64,000 bases of DNA from Russula earlei (Eukaryota > Basidiomycota > Agaricomycetes > Russulales > Russulaceae), in NCBI GenBank assembly GCA_025769875.1, contig JAGFNK010000041.1, positions 1 to 64,000 of the forward strand. Reading direction: 5' to 3'. The first letter of the stretch is position 1; every line of letters begins with the position of its first letter. The notes below the pieces were generated by a model that was given only the letters and a program-made list of their open reading frames with translations, was not told the origin of the DNA and made no database searches. Shown here piece by piece: positions 10,717 to 21,781 of this stretch. The position numbers and the translations under genes were made by a program.

Positions 10717-11375
10717 ATGCGTTTTATCGACATTCTCAGCCTTTGTCTCTCCCTCCTGGGAACCTATGGTCTTATGCGCTACCTCCGCTTCTTGCTTCCA
10801 CGCAATATCACCCCGTCTCTTTCTGTACTCGCAAACGAAACACAACAACTTCTCCATCGTGCTGAAGGGGTTGGTGCCATCCCACAGGGAAGTAAATACA
10901 GAAGTCATCTTGACCGGTGCGGAGACCATGCCCTGGGTATCCGGAGTCCCGTCATCTCAACCATTGACCCCAGGTCGGTCAACCAATTGGTGACGATGCG
11001 TATCCAGAGCAATCGTGCCCGAGGAACATTACAGCAACTCCGTCTTGCCATTTGGCATGGCCTCACCTACAGACTGTTTGTCCTCTATACCAGAATCGAG
11101 GCCATCAGGTCAGGTCTTGAGGTATGTTATGACCGCTCTCCTCGCCCATCACGCAAATCATAACGAACATCTTACCCGCAGCTCGCGGTTGACGAGCAAC
11201 ATCTCGCCGTCACCCAGAATGCTGCTAGCACAGCAGTGCCTAGTCCTGCAGCCGGTACGTATCCCCCCTTGTTACGTGTCAAGGTTGCCCACGGGCCATC
11301 GTTCCCTCAGTTTCTGCTATCCCCTTCAACAACGGGACGGGAGATACCCTCCCACCACCGGTCACTACGTCCTGA
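10717..11375 (+). CDS. Small membrane-anchored protein, hypothetical
   Basis: The first exon (10717 to about 11121) begins MRFIDILSLCLSLLGTYGL, a hydrophobic N-terminal signal anchor. It then encodes a soluble part ending LRLAIWHGLTYRLFVLYTR. Introns of about 60 bp (GTATGT...CCGCAG) and 57 bp (GTACGT...CTCAG) join exons starting LAVDEQHLAVTQNAAST and VSAIPFNNGTGDTLPPP, with stop 11373-11375. The product is about 180 residues with no recognised domain. Between about 10880 and 10980 a second frame (NTEVILTGAETMPWVSGVPS) also looks protein-like, so an extra pair of splice sites inside exon 1 is possible. Confidence 0.5.
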
Positions 11376-11965
11376 GTGTCCCACTTAGAGCAGTCCGAGT
11401 TGGCAGTCAGATTGCTTCTTTGTTACCTGCTTTCTGTCGCGCTATTTGCTATCACAGGCTCCTATACCATCACACTTATATGTACTATTGTTCTGACCAG
11501 GTCAAGGTTTGCCCATTGATTAGCGTTGTAATTGTACCCACATCTCTATTAATAATAATTAAGTCCTTGACGTCATAATGGTCTCCGTGCCCTCGACAAG
11601 CAAGTGTGTCCACTGCATGAGGATAATTTAGGGTTCTTCAGAGACCGCAAGGGTTTCTATCCTCAAAGATGAGGTCGAGGCCCAACCGAACCCTTGGCGC
11701 AGTGCCATCACCACCCTGTAATGGTGCCTTGCCTTCCGGCCGTGAAACCACTGTTCCCACAGTACGCTGTCTGTTAGGCGACAAGAATTTAATTGCTCCG
11801 GAAGTCAGCTCAGCTCCTTAACTGGGGTGACGTCTCGCCTGTGAGAGGAGAGCGGTACGCTGCAGGCAAGTGTCAACTGCCACTGGCTTCCATTGGGAGT
11901 GAGTTGACGGCCGGCCGGGACTGATACATGCCCTCAAATCATGGACTGAAAGCGAATGGGCCGGG
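11376..11965. other. Intergenic, no gene seen
   Basis: No supported feature; short interrupted frames only. Confidence 0.4.
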
Positions 11966-12032
11966 CAATGATAGATTAAGATACGAGAATAGCCCCGTCA
12001 CGGTGCTATTCTCGTATCTTAATCTATCATTG
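11966..12032. repeat. Perfect 28-bp inverted repeat with 11-nt loop
   Basis: Arms 11966-11993 and 12005-12032 are exact reverse complements (CAATGATAGATTAAGATACG... against its complement) around the loop CCCGTCACGGT. A perfect stem of this length in gene-poor DNA suggests a very young fold-back or MITE-like insertion, or a strong hairpin site. It has no U-tract and serves no adjacent gene. Confidence 0.95.
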
Positions 12033-12945
12033 TCGGTGGTTGAGAGTCAAGCAACGACGGCCTGGTGGGTTCCCTATTACTCATCGCCCCCGAGTGACAT
12101 GACCAAGGACGAGAGTGATTCTCCCGTCGTTTCGGCATTGGGGTAATTGCGGTGGACGGGCGAAGCAGGAGTGATTTCAATTGGTGCGCCTTTGGGTAGG
12201 GCAACATCAAAGTGGTTGTGCTGACGGGCCAAAGCCTCGTGGTCGGTGGCGCCAAGGACGACGTTGAGACGCAAAGGCACACATCGCATGGTGCAGGGTG
12301 CGTAGTTGGGATGGTTTCGGTGGTGCCGTTGTGCGGAACATGCCGTACTCTCTACGTTGTATCGTCCCCTTCCTGTACAAGCATTTCAGTTTAAACTAAA
12401 TTGTCGGCCGAGCGGAATCGAGAATGTCATGAAGACAGCTGCGAGTTCGGCCCTTGGGTTTATCAATCTAGCGCCGTTCGCCGTTCGCCGCACGTCCACG
12501 GTCGATGTCGAAAAGCGGGAAGCAAGAAGAAAGGCGAGACGAAGGAGTTCGATCCGATGGCAGTTCCAAGCTAACGCCCTCCCGCTCGACTGGCGTGTAC
12601 ACATCCCTCGTAAGGTTTGAAGGCTTCACGTGCTCCGGCAGCAGCACGGGATCGCAACAGGAGATATTCTCTTGGGACGCACTCAGGTTAGTCACAATAA
12701 TGGGTTCATACGGACCTCTACGACTCTATGGCTGCACACACACCATCTTCCGAACAAAGTCAAAGTCAAGCCATCGGCCTTGGCCACCCTCTGTAGCCGC
12801 GCCCGGGAAGGGACGCTTGAGTCATAAGGCTGGACGAGGAAGAGAGGGAGCAGAGGAAAACAAGAGCAGGCAAGTTTCTTAAATGAAGGCGACTGGAAAT
12901 ACTTGATTGGCGCTGAGGACAGTAATTAGGGCGTTATTATATTAT
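12033..12945. other. Gene-poor region, possible decayed exons
   Basis: On the minus strand two frames read slightly protein-like (12289-12077 with VVLGATDHEALARQHNHFDVAL, 12695-12468), but they match no family and cannot be joined into a model. Confidence 0.25.
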
Positions 12946-13353
12946 CACGACGGGCAGGAAGGGATAAGTCGACTCTGCTTATAGTCAACTCAGTGGATAA
13001 TAAAAGTAAAATATTTCAAGTGCTGAGTAGTGCTCTGTTTGCGGCCACAAATTATATTACATAAGTAATGACCTTAGTTGAGCACGAAAAATGTGACAAA
13101 AAAGGTTAAATATGGAGAGTCTACTCATTCCGGCACAACTTTTAGCCAGGCTAGGGTAAATGTTGTGCCGGAATGAGTAGACTCTCCATATTTAACCTTT
13201 TTTGTCACATTTTTTGTGCTCAACTAAGGTCATTACTTATGTAATATAATTTGTGGCCGCAACAGAGCCTACTCAGCACTTGAAATATTTTACTTTTATT
13301 ATCCACTGAGTTGACTATAAGCGGAGTCGACTTATCCCTTCCTGCCCGTCGTG
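12946..13353. mobile_element. Fold-back (MITE-like) element, ~193-bp near-perfect terminal inverted repeats
   Basis: The left arm 12946-13139 and right arm 13162-13353 are reverse complements over almost their whole length, with only a few substitutions and single-base indels (for example near 12973 and 13042-13050). The loop is 22 nt. The outer ends are CACGACGGGCAGG... and its complement. TAT occurs directly on both sides (12943-12945 and 13354-13356), compatible with a TA-type target duplication. The element contains no coding frame and would be non-autonomous. Confidence 0.85.
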
Positions 13354-13789
13354 TATACAGAAGAGATGGAAGACAAACGCGAGCGTGGGCGTGACCTGGG
13401 GCGCGTGATTCCGAGGATGGCCCACTTACATCTCCATCAACGTGACCTTTCCCGTAGCATAGACTTCATTTACCCTACGCTCGCTCCTACATCGCACGAT
13501 GCCGTCGGAGTGCGTTTTCCCGTTGACCCACGACGCGCATGACGAGCGATAATCACCTGGTCGTTGTCTACGGCTCGAAAAGCAGCCCAACAGTGGCACC
13601 ACACCAGTGAGATAAGCCCCATCCCATTCCGTTGTCGAGTCTCAAGTCTAGGATTGGCAAGGGGATCATCGGCCCACTCTATGTGTTGTGTGGCGGTTTG
13701 CCGGCGAAGCCCGTGATGCGTGTAGTAGGGAAGCGCCCGGTGGGATATACGTATACGAAAGCGTGACCCACGCAAAGCAAGGTGCACGT

Positions 13790-14170
13790 GGAGAATGCAG
13801 GCTGCGGGTCACGGGGTTGTTGATCGGCATCTGCTCGGTGCGCACGACTTATCTCATCCCCTCACCTCTGCTAGGCCAATGCATTTGCCGGTCGCGCCCA
13901 TGGTACAGGATTGAGGAAGGTGCTGAAGGACGGCGAGAGCATTCCTGAGATATTCGATGACCCATTGGTTGAGCGTGCCAGCCACTGGGTACTGAGCACC
14001 TCCGCGTTGTTCTCAAAACATTTGCACGAGTACGAATGGGAGGTCTCTCTTCTCTCTCTCTCTCTTTTTTTTTTTAAACAGGGACGCACCTTTGGCTTCC
14101 ACCGACGAACTGCACAGGTCGTGCCAGATCTTTGGTATTGCGTATATCACCGGTTTTGACAGTCCGTACG
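13790..14170 (+). pseudogene. Carnitine O-acyltransferase C-terminal fragment
   Basis: Segments match the C-terminal part of choline/carnitine acyltransferases: AAGHGVVDRHLLG (13801-13839), then after a probable intron (acceptor CTGCTAG at 13874) DPLVERASHWVLSTSALFSKH, then after a pyrimidine-rich intron VVPD and FGIAYITGFDS in another frame. Two bases are missing between VVPD and FGIAY (around 14130), and upstream of about 13790 only scattered, frame-broken resemblance remains. No catalytic His region is visible. In an intact gene this domain would move acyl groups between CoA and carnitine in mitochondria or peroxisomes. The fragment lies 437 bp right of the fold-back element. Confidence 0.7.
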
Positions 14171-14859
14171 CTCATTCGGATGCACACTGCGCGTGACAGG
14201 AAGAGTTGACACTGTTGACGTGATTAAATGAGCAGATTATACGCAATTTGCCATTACATCACGGGAGGAGATGTCTAACGAGTTCACTGCGGAAAATTTT
14301 CGCGCCGCGGATAGTGCAGAAGCGAGGGACGCGCATGAAGATTGGAGAGGAGAATAAGTCTTTTGGCCTGTCACCTGCCCCCTTGGATCGACCTCCTGAC
14401 GTGTCTAATTCCATCACCCTCACGAGGGCAGCGCAGTAAGTTGCACCGCCCCTCTGGCAGCCAAGGGGCCAAGAGGGTCTGACAGCAGGTGTCTGATGTT
14501 AGCTCGCCCCACCCAATCTTGCTGCCGGAAGCTTGTCAAGGCAGCAACCGCGACAGGTAGGACGACGGGTTTTTCGGAGGTCGAGCATTTGGATTATTCG
14601 AAGATGATAAGGCGATTGAGCTAACATCATGTTGATGGAAGGAAATCTTGTGAGCAAGCCAAGAACGGGGTGTGCGTAACAGTAAGACCAACCCCGGGAA
14701 CGGCCGGTACTTAACTACGAGTGATAAATTCAGGGTTTTCCTGTCCTGAGATAGCCTAAGTCCCGCTCCCGCGCAATCCAACGTGGCCATCTTGGCACAT
14801 CGGTATTCCTCTGCCTCCCGAACTAGAGGAAAATTTGTGCTCCCAGTACCAGAATCTAA
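14171..14859. other. Intergenic, no gene seen
   Basis: Presumed promoter side of the pseudouridine synthase gene. A short frame at 14248-14439 has no protein-like character. Confidence 0.4.
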
Positions 14860-16872
14860 ATGGAAGAGGATACTGGCACTGCCTCACCAGGTTCCACTAA
14901 ACGTGGTTGCAATCTGGACGCACCGTGCAGCCCAAAACGCGTTAAACTAGATATGCAATCAACCATAGATGCCAACCCTCACACCTCAAGCACGGATACC
15001 CCTAGGAGCGGAAAGGAGTTTCAAAAGCGACGCGACGCTGCTGGATACCCAAAGTCGCGTAAGGGGAAGGAGAAGGATGGCAAAAACACGGGTCGGAGGC
15101 GCCGCGACTATCCCGAAGCCGGGGCAGGGATATCTGATCCTGATGGCAGAGAGGCGCTCGAAAAGGCTCCCCGCTTACCGAAACGTCAGTCCGCGATCCT
15201 ACTCGGTTTCTGTGGGAGCGGATGCGCGGGCATGCAGATGTCCGTATCACGCGCTCGTTTCCCGTCAAAGGCCCCTCGCTCGGTCTGACGACTTCTTTTT
15301 CTGCAGTCAACCGGATGCGAAAACGATCGAAGGCGTGCTATTCGACGCGCTCGTGCGGGTCGGCGCAGTGTCTTCAGATAATTCGAATGACCCTACGAAA
15401 GTGAGCCTTGGGCGTGCGGCTCGTACAGACGCGGGCGTACACGCAGCGGGAAACCTCGTATCTCTCAAGTTGATAACTCAGATTTCTGGGGTGCCTGATC
15501 TGGTTGCCGCAGTCAACCGATTACTACCACCTGAGATTCGCGTTTGGGGTATCAACCGTGTACAGAACTCATTCAATGCCAGAACGTACGCCCCCCTTTC
15601 TCCCAAAGGCATGCCCCTTCTTATTGAAGATTCGTAGATCATGCGATAGTCGCAAATATACGTACTTCTTTCCCTCTTACCTTCTCATACCGCCAAAGCC
15701 TGGTAGTGGCCTATACACAACATCCCACTGTCAGGCAGTCCCATCATCGAAGCGCTTATCGATAGACGAGATCCATTCTTTTTGGGTTGAGTCTCCACCT
15801 GATTCATCGAAGGAAGATGACTTACAGAGGAAGCGTCGATGGCGCACTGGACCAGAAGCCATTCAGCGATTAAGGGAAATTGCCCAGAAGTTCGAGGGTA
15901 CTCACAATTTCCACAACTTTACTGTAGGGCGCGAGTTCAGTGACAGAAGCACTCAGAGGCATATGAAAAAGATTGAAGTGAGTTTCTTGCCAAAAGTGTT
16001 TCCAGGAAGTAATGAGGAGATAAGATATCCGACGCGGTTGTCTACGGCAGCACAGAGTGGATCAACGTAATGTTCCACGGTCAGAGTTTTATGCTTCACC
16101 AGGTAACTGATCGTCGCAAGATGTAGATTCTCTGCTTACTCTCTCGATAGATCGTGCGTTCACAAAACCAAAAGCGTCACATATCCCACATGTAGTAATT
16201 TTACCCACAGCGCAAGATGGTCTCCGCATTAGTTTTAAGCTGTCGTACAGGTACACCGCCGCAAATCATTGAAGAAGTACGTTATGGTAGGCACACTTAG
16301 GCGTCGTCGTTGGTTCTGACTTTCCAAACCAAGCTATACGGACCGCGACAGGTTTTCATTCCCAAGATGCCAGCCCTTGGTCTGTTACTTGAGTATCCGA
16401 TCTTCGAGTCCTACAACCGTAAGATCGCAAGCGTCAACGAGGGCTTATCTGCAGAAGACGCAGAATTCCGACCACCTGTCGATTTCGACATTCATCACAG
16501 TAAGATTGAAGAATTCAAGCAGACGTATATATACGACAAAATGCGAGAGGCGGAAGATCGCAAAGCTGTGTAGGCGTCAGCGTAATTGCATGTCGCATTG
16601 TTTGATCGTCATTTAGATTTGACGCCTGGATGCGCTCGACTGACGCGTATTCAGGCGATGATCTCCTGTATTTCAACCCAAAGGGTGTCATTCCCACGGC
16701 GGCGGTCGTCAAGAGAAGCGAACGAAGGAAAAATCCATTCCGCGAGAAAAGGCGCTTTGACGTTACAGACTTTCCAGACAACAGTAAGGTCGAGGCGGAC
16801 GAGGCCGATAATGATGGTGACGAACAGGATGTTGTATTGGATAAGGCACAACTCGTCGACATGGAGGGTTAA
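14860..16872 (+). CDS. PUS1: tRNA pseudouridine synthase, TruA/Pus1 family
   Basis: Converts uridines to pseudouridine in tRNAs (and, for Pus1, some snRNA/mRNA sites), mainly in the nucleus. Exons: 14860-15239, 15307-15585, 15638-15977, 16025-16102, 16151-16153, 16211-16276, 16334-16569, 16617-16872. The catalytic motif GRAARTDAGVHA (Asp nucleophile) is in exon 2. Other family segments are LLGFCGSGCAGMQ, NSFNART-type RT joined to CDSRKYTYFFPSYLL, TGPEAIQRLREIA, NFTVGREFSDRST, MFHGQSFMLHQIRKMV and YGPRQVFIPKMPALGLLLEYPIFESYN. The N-terminus is basic with a KRVKLD nuclear-localisation-like signal, and the C-terminal tail is acidic. The HQIRKM motif requires a 3-nt microexon encoding Ile at 16151-16153; otherwise the gene looks intact. 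Confidence 0.93.
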
Positions 16873-18919
16873 CCGCCAGTGGAGAACCATATCGTTTAAA
16901 TATGATACTTGTAAGCTTCTATGGTGTAATGTTCCTGTCCTCAGGATTTATCAGATTCCACCCCGACTCGAAGGTATTGGTATTGTAAGATGTATTCGAT
17001 TCCGGTCGAGTACCCGCCTGAACGAGCGAGCGAAGCGGAATCGATGAGTTCCGCTGCCTGTGAGGATGACTTCAGTTCCTGCCGCGCGCTCGTGATCCAG
17101 AACCACGATGCCACAGAGTGCATTCTATTGTGAGGCATCCCCAAAGCATAACCAACACCCGCATCTGCTGCTGATGGAGCTGTGCCCCGTCTCCTGTGCG
17201 AGTGGTGGGTCCTTTCATAGTCCATGCTCATACCCCTGCGTCGGGGAGTATGGCTGTCAGTTGTCCAGCCGGTGAGCGCCACGCGGTGTACACGCACCCA
17301 AAGTGGCAAAGAGGCGAGCAAAGATAGGTCAGTGATGATCGATGATATCTTGGATGGCTTTGAAGCTGATAGCTGTGTACTCAGGCCTTAATCACGGAGC
17401 GTCCTTCCCAGGCTTATGACCCCGGTGATGGCTCTTATCCACTCCTGGAAAGGAAAGCCCACCCCGACGACCATGCATGGAAGACGATGGCCGGTCAAAA
17501 GCTATCTATCCCGCTCGCCGGTAAACAAGCCTAAATCAAAAGACGTCGCCCGGTAGACCTTGACTCGGAGAATGTTCTCTGAATCGTCTTTTGGGACGCA
17601 TCAGATTCGACGATATGCGATGTTCGGAGAGGTGTCCCTTTCTTTCTTTCTTTCTTTTTTTTTCGTTTCCTTTTCGGCGGTCGAATACGGGTTCCTTCCG
17701 CCGTGGGCGGGTCCCCTACGGCGTCGTTTTCCATGGCTTGATTCACAACACAACGGGTCGCGATAACCTACCTCCCTTGGTGAATGTCCAGGTTGCCATT
17801 GGTCCGCGACGTCGACGAATACAGTATGCCCGGTAGCGAGCGACGAGGCCCGTCCCTGTGGATGCTTCCCGGACTGGCAGCAGTGCTCCCCGTAGTAGGA
17901 AGTACAATAAAAATAAAAAATAAAAAAAGCACATTCAGCCAGTCCCACCTTCTGACCCAGGGGGACCAACCGAACCCGAACCGGGGCCTCCCCTTCAAAG
18001 TTGCTCTCAATCAGAACGGAACGAGGGTAGGGATCCTTGCCTGTCAGTGTCTCACCTCGCCGTGACGGACGCCTCCGGAGGGCGAACGCTGGTTCCGATG
18101 ATCACTGACAGTGCGACACCGCCATCCCGCTAGCCCTTGATAGATGATGGCGCCAAGTCACTCCCAACGGCCCACTGCACTGGCAGCTCCGTCAGGCTGA
18201 TATCGGACATCCCTTCTCTTGTCCTATTTTCAGCACCCGGGGGTGATGCATGATACGCCGCCGCCTCCTAGAGCGCCCGTTGCGCTCAACTTTGCACAGT
18301 ACACCCCCACCCCCCAGGCATAGCCCCAAGGGGCAGCAACATGATGCAGGGGCTCTGTCCTCTTACTGTGTACTGTCGCCGCGCGCCCTTTTCTCACGGC
18401 GATGAATTCAATCACACATCCCCGGTAGGAGACTTCTGCGATGCCAGAGGCAAAGACCATTCCATCAAGCATTAATTTGTTCAAAGTCATCAGGCGCAAG
18501 TCAACGACAGGCACATCAGCCCCTACCCGTTTGCCGCCTGCACCCATCATCACCCGTCCGACCAAACGCTTACCTAGCATTCGCAACCTACTCGAAGAAA
18601 TATTGGCATGCGATTAGGATGTGCGCTGTGATCCACCATAACCACCGTTTATGACCGTGTTTAACTGGATCAAATAAAGCCTTGGCTCTACACAATTCCA
18701 GACGTCCCGCATGCGCAAGTATGATACACACAACTATATTCACTCTAAAAGAGGAAATAAAACAAAAGTCAAGGTAATAGCACAGGACCAGGGACCGACC
18801 AATTAAGATGTATGGATGGAATGAACACGACAAAGACAACGACAACAATGACATTGACAACCGAAGAGAAAAAACACTGGTCAATCCTCTATCCTCGTAC
18901 TTGCAAGCGTAAACATGCC
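16873..18919. other. 2-kb intergenic region, no gene seen
   Basis: Lies between the convergent ends of PUS1 (+) and the R3H-SUZ gene (-). It contains a pyrimidine run near 17638-17675, an A-rich run near 17905-17930 and C-rich tracts near 18303-18318. Frames here are long only because of base composition and match nothing. Confidence 0.45.
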
Positions 18920-21781
18920 TCATGACTGATCCTTGTCAAGCACCAGTTCAATCATCCCATCCCTCAGGTCCTGCAAGCTGACATCCTCTCTGGGAGGAGG
19001 CGCGGTCGCAGGTGGAGCAGACATTATGCGTGGCAGCCGCGGGCCAGAAGTCAGCCCTGAACCTCTTGAAGGCGTGCTTTCCATTCCCATTCCACCAACT
19101 ACCCCAGTATTACCGCCTCCATCCCGGTGCACACCCCCACCCGGCTCGCGAGCCTTCCCGGCACCGCTTGTCCACACACCAGTCGGCACTGGTGGCGCAC
19201 GCGCCCCGCCAAGTGGAGGGAAGTCGGCGGGCTGTAATGACACTGCTGGTGCGCTGGTAGTGTGATTGCGTGGGCCACCATTACGCGCTGATTGACGCGG
19301 GTGCAACGTCGGGTTCGGCTTAAGACCGACGGCCCAGTCTGGGCGCGGTGGGAGCGGATGCTGAGAGGACGTAGTGCGGGAGGACGAAGAAGTGGATGAC
19401 TAGTGTTGCGCGTAATATTGCAAATTGTAGAGTGAAGTGCGATGCGATCAAGGAAGGGGTATAGAGAATGGAAGGAACGGGAAACCAACCGTGCAATCAC
19501 GGGCGGAGTAATCGTGCGGCATCATCAGTCGGACGTTTTATTGGAGTTAAAAGATGACTGCTCACCGTGACACTTGATGCTTCATCTCCTGGAGTCCTGC
19601 TTCCATTTGACGTACCCGATGTTCGTCGCATCGAAATGTTAAGACGTGGGCCGACGGGGCTCGCACTGTTATCAACAGGCGAGATAGTTCCTGTCCCACC
19701 TGATAAGCCGAAAGGGTATCCACCGAAGCCCGGACCATGGCCCAGTGAGCCACCGCCATTACGCGAGTTACCCCGTTTTCTCCCTCTCAGATCAACTTGG
19801 CCATGGTCCATCGTTACTGGTGGCATCACACGAATACCAAGGTCGTTCCCTTGTGGTAGTGGTAACATACCAATGGGGTGGGTTGGCGGTGAAAGAGGCT
19901 GTGGTCCATGGGCAGGGGGATGCATAGGGCCCATTGGTGGGAAGTATGTGGGGACGTTGTAACCACTATACTGCGGTGCAGCCGCAGGCGGAAACGAGTA
20001 CTGCAATGGGTGAGAGTGTGGTAATGAAGCCGAATTGGAAGTGGAAGGAGCTGCTGGCGTCGGGTTTGGAGTCCACGAGTATGACCCCATGTACATCAGC
20101 TGCTGTGAGTACTGCGGAGGGGGAGCAAACAGCCCGGGAGTTTGAGAATCAACGGTAGAACGTGTGGGATCCGAGTTCGATGCATGGTGTTGTGGAGGAA
20201 GTGGTGGTGGCAGCGGCGGTGGCTGAGGGTAGCCATACGGATAGTACGGCAAGGGTGGTGGTATATAGCCCTGCCCTGGACCTTGCTCTTGGAAAGGTGG
20301 CGAGTAAGGATACATGAATTGGTGCGTGTAGGGCTGTTGCATCGGGGGAGCTTGGCTTGCATCGTAGGAAGCCGTATTTGAGACAGGATCATAGATGGAG
20401 GCGTAGGTGAACGAAGGTGATGGAGCACGGGAGCCACGGGTGCTGGACGGAACTTTATGATGGGAGAGCATCGACCTCGATGAACCTGCCGAATTTGCAC
20501 CCGATCCATTCCGCCGCTCAACCTTGTTGTCACGCGCGACTGGACCGGAAAACTCGCTCTCAGTCGGAGCAGTGCTAATCGAGTCATCAATATCACCCGC
20601 ACTGCTGCTTCCACCTCCGCTGGTAGATGCTGAACCGGAAACAAGGCTGAAGGTGGATGAGCTCGCGCTCATATCGTTTTCTTTTTCTTTAGCCTTCTTC
20701 TCAAAGTCCAGGAATATTCGTGATCGGGCCTCGTTGTATGCCGCTTCACGTTCTTCCAAGGTGAGAGCTTTTTTTGGAGGGCGAATTGGCGCACTACTTC
20801 GTCCACCAAGGCTGCCAGCTTCAGAGGGTTCAACGTCTGAAGACTCGGCGTCTTCGCCGTTGACCGAGCCAGTGCGAGATTGGGATTGTGCTCGGATTCG
20901 GTCCTGGACGGATCGACTCATGATTTTGATAGCGGGCTGCTTGGTCTGTTCTAGTGGGACCAGTTCAGAAATCCGTTTGGAAGGGCTGCGAGGAGAGAGG
21001 TAGAGGCTTTAACGTAAAATAAGAATAACGTTTGACCCGACATACATTCGACTCTCGAGAGTATACGATATCCATATGCTCTTCGAGCTGGCATCATTTT
21101 CGGGGTAGACTTTGTAATAAGCGGAACATCTGTGGATGAGGAGTCGCTGGTACGACGTCACGGTCGGAATTTCGACGCGGCCCCTTCAAGTTTGAGATGG
21201 TTAGCACCAATTCGAAAGAGAAAAGTAATGGTCGTTGCACGACGCACGACGCGGGATGGAGAGATATCTGATGTTGCGACCGACGGATGCGCAGCACATT
21301 GAAATGAATTCACACTCACTTGCGCTCGTTTATGATGCGTTCCATATCCTCGCCTACACGGAGTACAAACAGCCTTTCTTTGCCTTTGAGCGCTTCAATG
21401 ATCGATGGGTCTGCTTCGATTTGGCCCTCAAATTTGTTGTCGGTCTCAGCAGGAGACGGGCTGGATGCAGGAAAGGGAGAGGGGACCTGGATGTCAGTGA
21501 CAGGGAGAGAAGATAGGATTGTCGGCATTGTGAACGGTTCTGCTTGGGGGGAGAGTGAGGTTGAGAGGGAGGAAAGACGTGTGGCGTCGGCTGGGAGCGA
21601 TGAGGAAGAGGGAGACAACTTGGGGGAAAGAACAGTTACTGCGACGGTTCGGGTTGACGTTTCTGTGGGATAAAGAAGGGGAGAGATGATAAATAAGTGA
21701 ACGAGGTAGGAGCGGGGAAATAAAAAGGGAAGAATGGAGGACACTGGGTCAGTGAATGAAAGAGAAACTACCTAGTGACAT
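18920..21781 (-). CDS. R3H and SUZ domain RNA-binding protein
   Basis: Start ATG 21781 (MSL) splices by a ~100-bp intron into a Ser/Thr/Pro-rich exon ending DPSIIEALKGKERLFVLRVG. After another intron the R3H domain follows near 21190-21055 with SYQRLLIHRCSAYYKVYPEND and ESRM, then RISELVPLEQTKQPAIKIM. The SUZ motif follows in exon 20921-19497 (LTLEEREAAYNEARSRIF). The rest is disordered and rich in Pro, Tyr and Gln (PPPLPPPLPPQHH). The last exons, to 18920, include GLKPNPTL and DFPPLGG and end LRDGMIELVLDKDQS. R3H and SUZ both bind single-stranded RNA, and relatives act in cytoplasmic mRNA regulation. The role here is inferred from domains. Confidence 0.85.

Noticed and set aside
12946..13353. 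Interpretation of the large inverted repeat as a CRISPR or as a terminator
   Set aside because: There are only two arms with no spacers or repeat series, the host is a fungus, and no gene ends there.
18230..18586. 118-codon minus-strand frame between PUS1 and the R3H-SUZ gene
   Set aside because: No homologous motif and no splice context; likely chance.
19099..20644. Long overlapping frames on both strands inside the R3H-SUZ gene
   Set aside because: They follow from Pro/Ser-rich low-complexity coding sequence; only the minus-strand frame with the R3H and SUZ motifs has family support.
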